DNA of 8,127 bases from DUNY01 sp964520055 (GCA_964520055.1 CAZFME010000097.1:1-8127), one strand, 5' to 3'; shown: positions 1 to 6,569, numbered from the stretch's first letter. Program-made: numbers and translations. The notes: generated from the letters alone by a model not told the origin.

Positions 1-678
1 GTTGCAAAAACAGAGGTTCTAGATGCCCAGGTGCAGTTGGCAAAGGCCGAGGCCGATTTTTCAAAAGCCTTGTCAGAAGAGGAAAAGGCCTATATTAATC
101 TGAAAAAACTCTTGGGATTATTTCAGGGCAGAGCTCTTAAGCTTACCGATTTTTTCGATTATGAACCGGCAGATTTGGATACAACACTGAAAGAATTAAT
201 AGAACGGGCACAAAAAAATCGAATTGACGTTATGAGTGCTGAGGGTGCCTTTGAAATAGCCAAACTGGATTTTGATCTAAGCAGCAAAGTGTATCCATCC
301 AATACTTTCATTTATAAAGAAAAGGAATATGCTATGGAGGAAGCCCGGATTAAGCTTGCCGATACCAAGAGCAGTGTTGAGGCCCAAGTGCGGGAAATAT
401 GGCTTGATTTTGAGGAAGCCAAGGCGAACATTCCCGTAATGGATAAAGCCGTAGAGATGGCCCAAGAAAGCCTGCGTCTTGCAAAACTTAGCTATGAAGC
501 GGGGCTTGTCCGAAGTGTGGATGTGGCCGCCGCTGAAGAAGGCTTGAAACAGGTTCAGCTGCAAAGGTCAGGAGTTATATACAACTACAATCTAGCCCGG
601 CTCAAGCTGGAAAATGTCGTATATTTTTCAGTTGCCGGCGGCATTACTTCCGGTGCCATCGGAGCAAGCTCGATGTGA
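1..678 (+). CDS. TolC-family efflux protein, C-terminal part (5' end outside window)
   Basis: The frame is open from base 1, so the true start lies upstream; the in-frame GTG at 31 is internal because coding-like sequence (VAKTEVLDAQ) precedes it. The 225 visible residues are almost entirely amphipathic helix rich in Ala, Glu, Lys and Leu, with the TolC-type helical-hairpin look: a helix ending near VYPSN, a short turn, then a long helix containing VREIWLDFEEAK, followed by SLRLAKLSYEAGLVRSVDV, the typical C-terminal TolC signature. TolC proteins form trimeric helical tunnels for type I secretion and drug efflux in the outer membrane. Only about 15 residues link the two long helices, where a beta-barrel segment would normally lie, so this may be a short helical version. 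The tail is Gly/Ala-rich (VAGGITSGAIGASSM). No terminator is visible after the stop. Family assignment is fairly sure; transport substrate unknown. Confidence 0.8.
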   Translation, partial: VAKTEVLDAQVQLAKAEADFSKALSEEEKAYINLKKLLGLFQGRALKLTDFFDYEPADLDTTLKELIERAQKNRIDVMSAEGAFEIAKLDFDLSSKVYPSNTFIYKEKEYAMEEARIKLADTKSSVEAQVREIWLDFEEAKANIPVMDKAVEMAQESLRLAKLSYEAGLVRSVDVAAAEEGLKQVQLQRSGVIYNYNLARLKLENVVYFSVAGGITSGAIGASSM

Positions 679-693
679 AAATATCATATTAAT

Positions 694-711
694 GTTACAA
701 AACGGTTACAA
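694..711 (+). promoter_or_regulatory. Tandem TTACAA box upstream of the SLH gene
   Basis: Seen directly: TTACAA at 695-700 and again at 706-711, separated by 5 nt (AACGG), both preceded by G, giving an exact 11-bp period, one helical turn. Direct hexamer repeats with 5-nt spacing are the format bound by PhoB/OmpR-family response regulators; the Bacillus PhoP box is TTAACA-N5-TTAACA. Only two copies are present. Use of this site by a response regulator is an inference. Confidence 0.35.
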
Positions 712-730
712 TCCCAAGAAACCCTCATAA

Positions 731-759
731 TTCTACCCCTATCTTCGATATTATATGAT
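731..759 (+). promoter_or_regulatory. Possible activator-dependent promoter for the SLH gene
   Basis: TATGAT at 754-759 matches the -10 consensus at five of six positions. The hexamer 17 nt upstream (TTCTAC, 731-736) is a poor -35, as would suit a promoter needing an activator such as one bound at the tandem box just upstream. It falls about 60 bp before the start codon. A weak dyad CTATC/GATAG (739-743, 757-761) overlaps it. Assigned by eye only. Confidence 0.25.
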
Positions 760-771
760 AGATAAAGGGAA

Positions 772-796
772 AACCTTGATTTCCGGAAACAGGGTT
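772..796 (+). promoter_or_regulatory. Dyad in the 5' leader of the SLH gene
   Basis: AACCTTG (772-778) and CAGGGTT (790-796) can pair in RNA over 7 bp with one G-U, around an inner palindrome TTTCCGGAAA (780-789). It lies 10 nt upstream of the strong AGAGGAGGG ribosome binding site (807-815). It could be an mRNA-stabilising leader hairpin or a protein-binding dyad. There is no U-tract, so it is not a terminator. Confidence 0.3.
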
Positions 797-820
797 CACT
801 TTTAAAAGAGGAGGGTATCA

Positions 821-2938
821 ATGAAGACTTATACGAAAGGTGCAGCGCTGTTATTGGTTATGATTATGCTCATAACCTTTGTAGCGCCGGTAGCCAATGC
901 AAAATCCTGGAATATTCCGCCGGGTCAGCTTAAGAAAGTGACAGGTATCCCACCGGGGCAGTTAAAGAAGATAATAGGATTCTATGATGTGGATGAGACC
1001 CTGGAATGGGCAAGACTCGCCATTGACAGGATGTATGCCCGGGGCATAATTACCGGATATCCGGGCGATATTTTCAAACCGAAGGACAATGTCACTCACT
1101 TGGAAGCTATTATCATGTCCTTAAGGGTCATGGGCTGGGAAGAAGAAGCCAAGAAAACAAAAATTGATGCAGAAATTAAAAACATCCAACTTTCATGGGA
1201 CGACGCTTATTACTATGTGGCTTTAGCCGTTGAAAAAGGCATTATCAAGTCTGAGGAACTTAAAGGCTTTAACCCCAACACTCCTGCAAAACGTTACGAA
1301 GTAGCACGTTACATAGTAAGGGCCTTAGACATGGAAAGCGAAGCAAAAAAGCACATGAAAGAAAAGCTGTCATTTAAAGATGCCAGTGCTATTCCTAAAG
1401 ATGCCGTAGGATATGTGTATGTAATGGTTGACTTGGAGCTGATGAAGGGTGATAACAACAATAAATTTAAACCCAATGAACCTATTACCCGAGCCGAGAT
1501 GGCTGTAATGTTAAACAGACTTGACGGATCGCTTGAACCGGAAGAGGAAAACAAGTTAGTGGGGACCATAAAGAAAATAGACATTGACGATCTGACCATA
1601 ACCTTACAAAATTCTTTTGGTACAAAAACTTATGATCTTTTGGAAAAGACGCCGGTATATGTAAATGGTAAATACCGTAGTTTGGATGATTTAAAGGTTG
1701 GAGATAAGATCGAATTAGTGCTTGATGCGGATAAATATGTAGTATTTATCCAACTCATTAAAAAAACAGACCGGATAACCACAACCGTTAAAGGTCTGGT
1801 TGTGGATGTGAATTCCTCAAAAAAAGCAGTAACTCTGTTTAATTATGGGAAACACCAAGAAGGATTCGTAGGGATACTGAAGGTCAGTAACATTGAAGGA
1901 CGCCATTACGAACTGGAGACCGAACGGGGCCGTTATGTGCTAATCGGTGATACTGATGATCTGGAAGACTACGTAAATGAAAAAATAGTAGTTTTAGGAA
2001 AAATCAGTGGGGATGCATCTATCTACATGAGAGGCCCGCTAGTTGATGTAAAAGATTTTTATCCTGTTAAGTCCAAATATACCACAACATTTTATATCGA
2101 CGGTAACACGAAAATTACAGTTGATGATAAAAAAGCGGGGCTTTTGAACATAAAAACAGGAGATTATGCCGAAATAAAAGCGGAAGATGAATTAGCTGTT
2201 CAAATCAAAGTTAAAACACCGGAGGAACCGAAAAAAACGATAATCTCTGCCAAAGGGCTTGTTGCAAAAGTAAGTAAAAAAACCATTTCCCTAGTGACAT
2301 ATATAAAAGATTCGGATGAAGGTTTCGTAGGAACATTAAAGGAAAATGATATAGAAGGTCTTCATTATGAATTGGAGACAGAGCAGGGTATATTTGTATT
2401 GAAAGGCAACATAAAAGGGTTGGATGACTATGTAGGAGATAAAATCGTTGTTAAAGGCGAGCTAAAAGACGAAATTTCTATTTTCATGCGGGGTTACTTC
2501 ATTGATGTAGATAAATACTATCTGCTTAGGACCCGTGACTTTGTGACTTTTGATGTGGACAACAGTACAAAAATAACCGTCAATGGGGCTAAAGCCAAAC
2601 TTTCAGATATAGAGGCAGGTGATTTTGCCGAAGTTCGCGCTGATGAAGACAATTTTGCCATAGAAATCAAGGTAAACAGCTGTGAAAACAGAATAAAAGA
2701 ATGGGAAAGAGAAAGAAAAACCACGAGAGATGGCAAGCTCGAAGGTAAAGTGGTTTCTGTCAATTTCGGAGACCAATGGCAGTTGACCATAAAAAATGAC
2801 GATGGGGAGTTTAACTTAACAATCGATAAAGATGTAGAACTTGAAGGTTTAAAGAGCTTAAAACATCTCAAAAAGGGCATGGAATTAGAACTAAGGATAA
2901 AAAGCGGTAAGATTATAGAGATTGAAGTTGATGATTAG
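821..2938 (+). CDS. Secreted SLH-domain surface protein with tandem beta repeats
   Basis: A 705-residue exported protein. The ATG follows AGAGGAGGG with a 5-nt gap, which fixes the start. Residues 1-27 form a signal peptide ending in ANA. Residues 32-53 repeat IPPGQLKK twice in an 11-residue period. Three SLH domains follow at about 54-101, 121-170 and 184-234; the first contains ITGYPGDIFKPKDNVTHLEA and the third FKPNEPITRAEMAVMLNRL. SLH triplets bind pyruvylated secondary cell-wall polymer and anchor proteins to the wall. Residues 245-313 look like a small beta domain (VNGKYRSLDDLKVGDKIEL). Two ~145-residue repeats follow at about 322-466 and 475-619, sharing EGFVG, IEG.HYELETE.G, DDYV..KIVV.G and the pattern IFMRG..DV. 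A last beta module spans about 639-703. No catalytic motif was recognised, so a structural or adhesive S-layer-associated role is inferred. It appears to be a single-gene unit closed by the terminator 15 nt after the stop. Confidence 0.88.
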   Translation: MKTYTKGAALLLVMIMLITFVAPVANAKSWNIPPGQLKKVTGIPPGQLKKIIGFYDVDETLEWARLAIDRMYARGIITGYPGDIFKPKDNVTHLEAIIMSLRVMGWEEEAKKTKIDAEIKNIQLSWDDAYYYVALAVEKGIIKSEELKGFNPNTPAKRYEVARYIVRALDMESEAKKHMKEKLSFKDASAIPKDAVGYVYVMVDLELMKGDNNNKFKPNEPITRAEMAVMLNRLDGSLEPEEENKLVGTIKKIDIDDLTITLQNSFGTKTYDLLEKTPVYVNGKYRSLDDLKVGDKIELVLDADKYVVFIQLIKKTDRITTTVKGLVVDVNSSKKAVTLFNYGKHQEGFVGILKVSNIEGRHYELETERGRYVLIGDTDDLEDYVNEKIVVLGKISGDASIYMRGPLVDVKDFYPVKSKYTTTFYIDGNTKITVDDKKAGLLNIKTGDYAEIKAEDELAVQIKVKTPEEPKKTIISAKGLVAKVSKKTISLVTYIKDSDEGFVGTLKENDIEGLHYELETEQGIFVLKGNIKGLDDYVGDKIVVKGELKDEISIFMRGYFIDVDKYYLLRTRDFVTFDVDNSTKITVNGAKAKLSDIEAGDFAEVRADEDNFAIEIKVNSCENRIKEWERERKTTRDGKLEGKVVSVNFGDQWQLTIKNDDGEFNLTIDKDVELEGLKSLKHLKKGMELELRIKSGKIIEIEVDD
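914..979 (+). repeat. Two tandem 33-bp units encoding an IPPGQLKK motif
   Basis: Units 914-946 and 947-979 encode IPPGQLKKVTG and IPPGQLKKIIG. The codons differ at many third positions (ccgccgggt versus ccaccgggg), so the peptide is better conserved than the DNA. This suggests selection on the protein. The motif lies between the signal peptide and the first SLH domain. Confidence 0.7.
1784..2677 (+). repeat. Tandem ~435-bp repeat within the SLH gene
   Basis: Copy 1 (about 1784-2218) and copy 2 (about 2243-2677) encode homologous ~145-residue segments aligned throughout: KGLVVDV/KGLVAKV, EGFVG, HYELETE, YVNEKIVV/YVGDKIVV, MRG and NTKITVDD/STKITVNG. The two are clearly diverged, so this is an old duplication. 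Each appears to consist of a larger mixed domain followed by a small beta module with a G(D)YAE/G(D)FAE turn, like the modules that flank the pair. Confidence 0.7.
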
Positions 2939-2953
2939 AGCATAAAGCGTGAA

Positions 2954-2982
2954 AAAAAAGAGCGGAAAATCCGCTCTTTTTT
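2954..2982 (+). terminator. Strong intrinsic terminator after the SLH gene
   Basis: A perfect 13-bp stem pairs 2954-2966 (A6 then GAGCGGA) with 2970-2982 (TCCGCTC then T6), around a 3-nt AAA loop. The T-run gives the U-tract and the A-run makes the structure nearly symmetrical, so it could act on both strands. It starts 15 nt after the stop codon. Confidence 0.9.
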
Positions 2983-3070
2983 GCTGCATAGGGAATTTAC
3001 ATTTCTAAGATACTCCTCATAAAGCTAGGATTCGAGGCCAGTTCGCACACGAAGGTGAAATATGCTGTAG

Positions 3071-3531
3071 GGAAAGCGGGATTCCAAAGTGAACTTGCCT
3101 AGGGCCTATTCCTTTAGCTTATATTTACAAAGCACCCAAAAATATTTCCACGAATCCATAAATAATCGCCAAATGCTCATCTACTATGCTGACGGAACAA
3201 CCCAGCGGAACAGCTTGGACAAATTCAAAAAGCCTTTGCTGGTGCAATAGAAGACAATATAAGCAAAATGTTTGGCTCATTAATGCCCAAAATAGCGACT
3301 GATAACAACGTGAAATCACCATTCCTAGCCTGCCAAAATGCCACTAAAAAAAGAGGAATTCGCATGGTTTTTGTCGAACATATCTTTTGGCCCATATCGA
3401 TTGCCAGTGAAGCACTGGTGGTTTTGGCGTACCACACAACAGTTGGGCCAATATTTTTTAGAGATGCATATAAGCCAAATGACAGAATAGGAAGACTCGG
3501 CGTACGTCTAGAACAATATTTATTATGTTAA
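3071..3531 (+). pseudogene. Frame-broken unrecognised reading frame upstream of the pgaD-like gene
   Basis: No single frame gives a normal gene, but two neighbouring frames join well. One frame is open from 3071 (after a TAG at 3068) and reads ...YYADGTTQRNSLDKFKK up to about 3231. The next is open from 3193 and reads KAFAGAIEDNISKMFGS... to the TAA at 3529-3531. Adding one A to the A5 run at 3227-3231 would fuse them to about 154 residues. Further upstream, 2992-3099 reads KVKYAVGKAGFQSELA in the second frame, so another lesion near 3099 is possible. The C-terminal part includes KKRGIRMVFVEHIFWP and DAYKPNDRIGRLGVRLEQYL; I do not recognise the family. The stop lies 12 nt before the pgaD-like ATG, so it may be the first, broken member of that operon. 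A homopolymer sequencing error or programmed slippage cannot be excluded. The rest of 2983-3070 shows no convincing promoter. Confidence 0.5.
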
Positions 3532-3543
3532 GGATAAATATGT

Positions 3544-4191
3544 ATGCGTAACTTATTATTAAAGAAAAAAAAGAATAATGTCAAAATTCACAAACATAGA
3601 ATTACCCGTGGACTGATTCTTAGTGCAACCATGGGAGCGTGGGCTATATTAGTCTTAGCAGTTATATGGTTTTTGGCAGCTATCGGCTGGTATATGCTGG
3701 CTCGTCTATGGAGGCAGGAGCTTTTTGTGCCCGATGCTGTGTTTTCCACTGTCGGTGCCGGCCTTGTTACATTTTTTTGGGCTATCCTACTCAGTTGTGG
3801 TGTGCTGTTATGGGTAAATTACCATTATCAGCGTTATTACAAACACAACCGCCGGCAGCTTTCACCCGTGATAATGCAATCCGAACAACTTTTATGGATA
3901 GAAAGGTTTTTAGATAACTCTTGTTTTGCTTCTGTGGTGTCAATAGACGATGAAACAGCTACCATATCAGAAAACACAAGGTCTTATCATGAACATTATC
4001 CTCATGAAAGACTTATAATTGGTACAACTTTACAAGAAGACTTTAGAGATGAAAAAGGTAGAATCCTTCTAATGAAGGGAGAAGTAATTACACCGGAGAT
4101 CATTGAAACAATGACTGCTAGTGGGCTTTATGGCAAATTTGTGGTTCACTTGTCGAAACAAACCTTAGAGACTATAAAGGAAAGAAGGTAG
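3544..4191 (+). CDS. PgaD-like poly-GlcNAc synthase subunit with extra C-terminal domain
   Basis: 215 residues, ATG preceded by AAGGA (3530-3534) with a 9-nt gap. The N-terminus is basic (KKKKNNVKIHKHRITRG). Two membrane segments follow at about 32-52 and 69-92, with a Trp/Tyr-rich flank ending WVNYHYQRYY, as in PgaD. PgaD is the small inner-membrane partner of the PgaC synthase; in E. coli the pair binds c-di-GMP, which activates polymerisation. The call rests mainly on topology and on the next two genes. E. coli PgaD is about 137 residues; this one has roughly 80 more. The extension (about 155-204) reads IIGTTLQEDFRDEKGRILLM, then KGEVITPEIIE, which resembles the small module often found before HD-GYP domains, although no HD domain is present. 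The stop is 11 nt before the synthase gene, so the two are almost certainly co-transcribed. Confidence 0.65.
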   Translation: MRNLLLKKKKNNVKIHKHRITRGLILSATMGAWAILVLAVIWFLAAIGWYMLARLWRQELFVPDAVFSTVGAGLVTFFWAILLSCGVLLWVNYHYQRYYKHNRRQLSPVIMQSEQLLWIERFLDNSCFASVVSIDDETATISENTRSYHEHYPHERLIIGTTLQEDFRDEKGRILLMKGEVITPEIIETMTASGLYGKFVVHLSKQTLETIKERR

Positions 4192-4202
4192 ACAAAGGTT
4201 CA

Positions 4203-5450
4203 ATGACAAACATTTACCGTTTCCTTAGTTGGTATGTTTTTCTTTATCCTTTCGCTTTGAGTGTAATGTGGGTTGTTTTCGGGCTTTATTTTTGGTGGCG
4301 TCGAGAAAGGGAATTTGATAAAGAAAAAACTAAGTGGCCCAATCTTTGGCCACCGGTTACCATTCTTGTGCCATGCTACAACGAATCGGCCAGTATTGCT
4401 GTCACCTGCACAAGCTTGATGCTACTTTCTTATCCAAATTATCGGGTGATATTTATTGATGACGCTTCCACCGATGATACAGCAGCTATTATAAGAAGTT
4501 TTATACCTTTTAATCAAAATTTTCACCTTTTAAATCTCACTCAAAACTGCGGTAAAGCTCGAGCTTTGAATTATGCTCTCACCACAAGTGTAACAACTTC
4601 AATAACAGTGGTAACGGATGCTGATACCCTTCTTACTCCTGAGGCATTAAAATATCTCGTTGCTCCATTTTGCAATCAACCAAGACTGGGAGCGGTTACA
4701 GGGAATCCTTTAGCACTTAAGCGAAGTAATATTCTCGAAAAACTGCAAACAGCAGAATTCTCGTCTATTATTGGCCTAATTAAACGTGCTCAAAGAGTTG
4801 TTGGGCGTGTGTTTACCGTATCCGGATGTGTTGCCGCCTATAGGACAGAAGTACTGAAAGAAGTCGGCGGTTTTTCACCTTATACTGCGACAGAAGATAT
4901 TGATATCACTTGGCGCATACAGCGTCATTTCCATGAAGTTTGGTTTATGCCACAAGCGGTAGCTTTTATACAATGTCCATCCACTCTTAAAGCTTATTGG
5001 AAGCAAAGGAAGCGCTGGGCGTTAGGGGGCTGGCATCTTTTACGTACACATAAAGATATATTTAAAGACTTTAGGTACCGTTATCTTTATCCGGCTTACC
5101 TAGAGACAGTGCTAAGTTTTTTCTGGTCTTTTGTTTTTGTATTTGGGACGTTCTTATGGTTCGTTACATACCTATTTGCTTCTACACCTTTAGGAGCTGA
5201 CCCGATTCCGGCTTGGTTTGGAGCGCTGATTTCCGTAGCCTGTATTGTTCAAATGGCAACAGCCTTATTTGTCAATCGCCGTTATGATCCAAAACTATAT
5301 CGCGTTTTTTTCTGGGCCCCTTGGTACATATTCTTTTTCTTTGCCATTGGTGCACTTACAACAGTATGGACAGCGCCAAAAGGGCTTTTTGGTAACCTTG
5401 GGCAAGCCGGTAGATGGGAAAGCCCTGAACGAATGACTTTGAGCACTTAA
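4203..5450 (+). CDS. pgaC: PgaC/IcaA-type poly-beta-1,6-GlcNAc synthase (GT2)
   Basis: 415 residues. The processive glycosyltransferase would join UDP-GlcNAc units into a beta-1,6 polymer while passing it across the membrane. One membrane segment lies at about 12-31. The cytosolic GT2 domain follows: VTILVPCYNE (52-61), IDDASTDD with D86/D87, the metal/UDP site VTDAD (D139, D141), the general-base motif TED (230-232, in TATEDIDITW), and the processive-synthase motif QRKRW (268-272). Three or so C-terminal membrane segments lie at about 300-325, 335-356 and 367-389. The end GRWESPERM resembles that of PgaC/IcaA. Length agrees with IcaA (about 412) and PgaC (about 441). Hyaluronan or chitin-oligosaccharide synthases are relatives, but the flanking PgaD-like and deacetylase genes favour PNAG. 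The ribosome binding site AAAGG (4194-4198) is modest. Confidence 0.88.
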   Translation: MTNIYRFLSWYVFLYPFALSVMWVVFGLYFWWRREREFDKEKTKWPNLWPPVTILVPCYNESASIAVTCTSLMLLSYPNYRVIFIDDASTDDTAAIIRSFIPFNQNFHLLNLTQNCGKARALNYALTTSVTTSITVVTDADTLLTPEALKYLVAPFCNQPRLGAVTGNPLALKRSNILEKLQTAEFSSIIGLIKRAQRVVGRVFTVSGCVAAYRTEVLKEVGGFSPYTATEDIDITWRIQRHFHEVWFMPQAVAFIQCPSTLKAYWKQRKRWALGGWHLLRTHKDIFKDFRYRYLYPAYLETVLSFFWSFVFVFGTFLWFVTYLFASTPLGADPIPAWFGALISVACIVQMATALFVNRRYDPKLYRVFFWAPWYIFFFFAIGALTTVWTAPKGLFGNLGQAGRWESPERMTLST

Positions 5451-5462
5451 TATTATTAAAAG

Positions 5463-5478
5463 CTCCTTTAGGAAGGAG
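5463..5478 (+). promoter_or_regulatory. Hairpin masking the deacetylase ribosome binding site
   Basis: CTCCTT (5463-5468) is the exact reverse complement of AAGGAG (5473-5478), with a 4-nt TAGG loop. AAGGAG is the Shine-Dalgarno for the TTG start at 5488 (9-nt gap), so the 6-bp stem would hide it. It lies in the only sizeable gap (37 nt) of the operon. Translational restraint of the deacetylase relative to the synthase is inferred. Confidence 0.55.
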
Positions 5479-5487
5479 AGGTTATTA

Positions 5488-6339
5488 TTGTGGCGCACAT
5501 GTAATTTTATGTTGATCATCTTAATACTTATAACTTTTGTTGGCTGTTCCGGTTTGCCAGCAAAACAAGCAACTCAAACTGCTTCTAAATTGGAGGGAGA
5601 TGGCTTAGTAGTTCTTTGCTATCATAGAATACTGCCAACCTGGCTGCTAAAATGGGGCCGTTTAGTAGATCCGGATGGAACGGAATTTTCCCTTTACTCC
5701 ATTAGCATTAAAAAGTTTATTTCTCACTTAGATTTTCTACAGGAGCAAGGAGTACGTTTTTTGACGCCTCAAGAGGTGGAAGATTTTCTGGTGGGCAAGA
5801 AGCCTCTCTCCGGCAAACTTGCACTGATAACCTTCGATGACGGTGATCTCAGTCTATACAAGCACGCTTTTCCGGTGCTTGAGGAAAAGCAGATTCCTTT
5901 TTTACTTTTCTTTATTGCCGGTCGAGCTGATGAACAGTGGGAAGGTTTCACTATGTGTTCATGGGATCAAATCAAGGAAATGCTGGATAGCGGTCTTTGT
6001 ACGGTTGGACTACATACTTATGACCTTCATTATTATGCCCCAGAAGCGAGGCAACCAGTTTTTTTACTCCCTGAGAACGCAACCATTTTTGAGGAAGATA
6101 CCAAAAAAGGGATTGATTGCTTAAAAAAGCAGCTTGGCATAGATGTGAAATATTTTGCTTATCCGTACGGGTTTGGGACATCTCGAACCGATGAAATCCT
6201 TATTTCGAATGGAATACCTAACATTTTTACGCTGAGAGCAAAGGTGAATAAACTAGGCAATAACCGTTCTTTTATCGGACGGGTAATGGTTACAGCAGAT
6301 AGCTGGCACAAGATAGAAAGTTGGGCCCGGTCTCGTTGA
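5488..6339 (+). CDS. IcaB/PgaB-type polysaccharide deacetylase lipoprotein
   Basis: 283 residues. It probably removes N-acetyl groups from some residues of the PNAG-like polymer outside the cell, giving positive charge and surface retention. TTG at 5488 is chosen because AAGGAG lies 9 nt upstream; the ATG at 5509 is too far from it and would shorten the signal peptide. Residues 8-19 are hydrophobic and end FVG-C20, an acceptable lipobox, so membrane anchoring is likely. The NodB-like (carbohydrate esterase 4) domain has VLCYHRI (42-48), TFDDGD (115-120; D117 base, D118 metal), the metal histidines H176 and H181 in HTYDLH with the 5-residue spacing of PgaB, and FAYPYG (223-228). The C-terminal hydrolase domain of E. 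coli PgaB is absent, as in IcaB. It is the third gene of the operon. Confidence 0.85.
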   Translation: MWRTCNFMLIILILITFVGCSGLPAKQATQTASKLEGDGLVVLCYHRILPTWLLKWGRLVDPDGTEFSLYSISIKKFISHLDFLQEQGVRFLTPQEVEDFLVGKKPLSGKLALITFDDGDLSLYKHAFPVLEEKQIPFLLFFIAGRADEQWEGFTMCSWDQIKEMLDSGLCTVGLHTYDLHYYAPEARQPVFLLPENATIFEEDTKKGIDCLKKQLGIDVKYFAYPYGFGTSRTDEILISNGIPNIFTLRAKVNKLGNNRSFIGRVMVTADSWHKIESWARSR

Positions 6340-6349
6340 AGCGAGACCG
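6328..6349 (+). terminator. GC-rich hairpin at the end of the pga-like operon, no U-tract
   Basis: CGGTCTCG (6328-6335) pairs perfectly with CGAGACCG (6342-6349) around TTGAAG. The deacetylase stop codon TGA (6337-6339) is inside the loop. The following bases (AGAGTGTAAT) are not a U-tract, so it may protect the mRNA 3' end or be an imperfect terminator. Read-through towards folD is possible. Confidence 0.4.
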
Positions 6350-6394
6350 AGAGTGTAATATTAAGTAGACAACAAGAGGAATTATGGGGACTAG

Positions 6395-6569
6395 GTGAGG
6401 AAGGAGATTCATGAAAAAGACTTTGTATGTCTTGTAAGTGACCTTCGATTTGCCAAATACACAGTAGTTAGTGTAAAAAACACTGTGGAGGGAATCATAA
6501 ATGAATGAATACGGCAAGCGGTACAGTGACGAATCTGATGCATGCGTCTTGAAAAGACATATACTTTAA
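6395..6569 (+). pseudogene. Two short frames joined by a 4-bp duplication, possible gene remnant
   Basis: This covers most of the 258-bp gap before folD. Frame one runs GTG 6395 to TGA 6506-6508 (37 codons, with FAKYTVVSVKNTVEGIINE). Frame two runs ATG 6501 to TAA 6567-6569 (MNEYGKRYSDESDACVLKRH, 22 residues), after GGAGGG at 6487-6492. The junction holds a tandem ATGAATGA; removing 4 bp fuses the frames as ...GIINEYGKRYSD.... This suggests a decayed 3' gene end. fchA or another one-carbon gene would be expected here from acetogen cluster order, but I see no diagnostic motif. Alternatively, these are two coupled small proteins. A third possibility is an 8-codon ORF MKKTLYVL (6411-6437), which has an excellent GGAAGGAG site in yet another frame. 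Confidence 0.3.

Noticed and set aside
31..33. GTG as the start of the TolC-family gene
   Set aside because: The frame is open and coding-like back to base 1, so the start is outside the window.
1309..2880. Reverse-strand open frames inside the SLH gene (1309-1599, 2518-2880)
   Set aside because: Low-complexity Ser/Leu/Phe-rich translations typical of the antisense of Lys/Glu-rich coding sequence. They have no ribosome binding site, and the + strand gene is strong.
3125..3437. Reverse-strand frames in the 2990-3531 region, considered as a transposase fragment
   Set aside because: No DDE motif or terminal inverted repeats were seen. The + strand gives a more protein-like product and sits in operon position.
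6411..6437. Leader peptide MKKTLYVL controlling folD by attenuation
   Set aside because: The ribosome binding site is good, but there is no run of regulatory codons and no terminator/antiterminator pair before folD; kept only as a remark.
6470..6484. Hairpin AGTGT-AAAAA-ACACT before the 6501 ATG as a regulator
   Set aside because: The stem is only 5 bp and AT-rich, with a competing CACAGT/ACTGTG pairing (6460-6465, 6482-6487); not supported without conservation.
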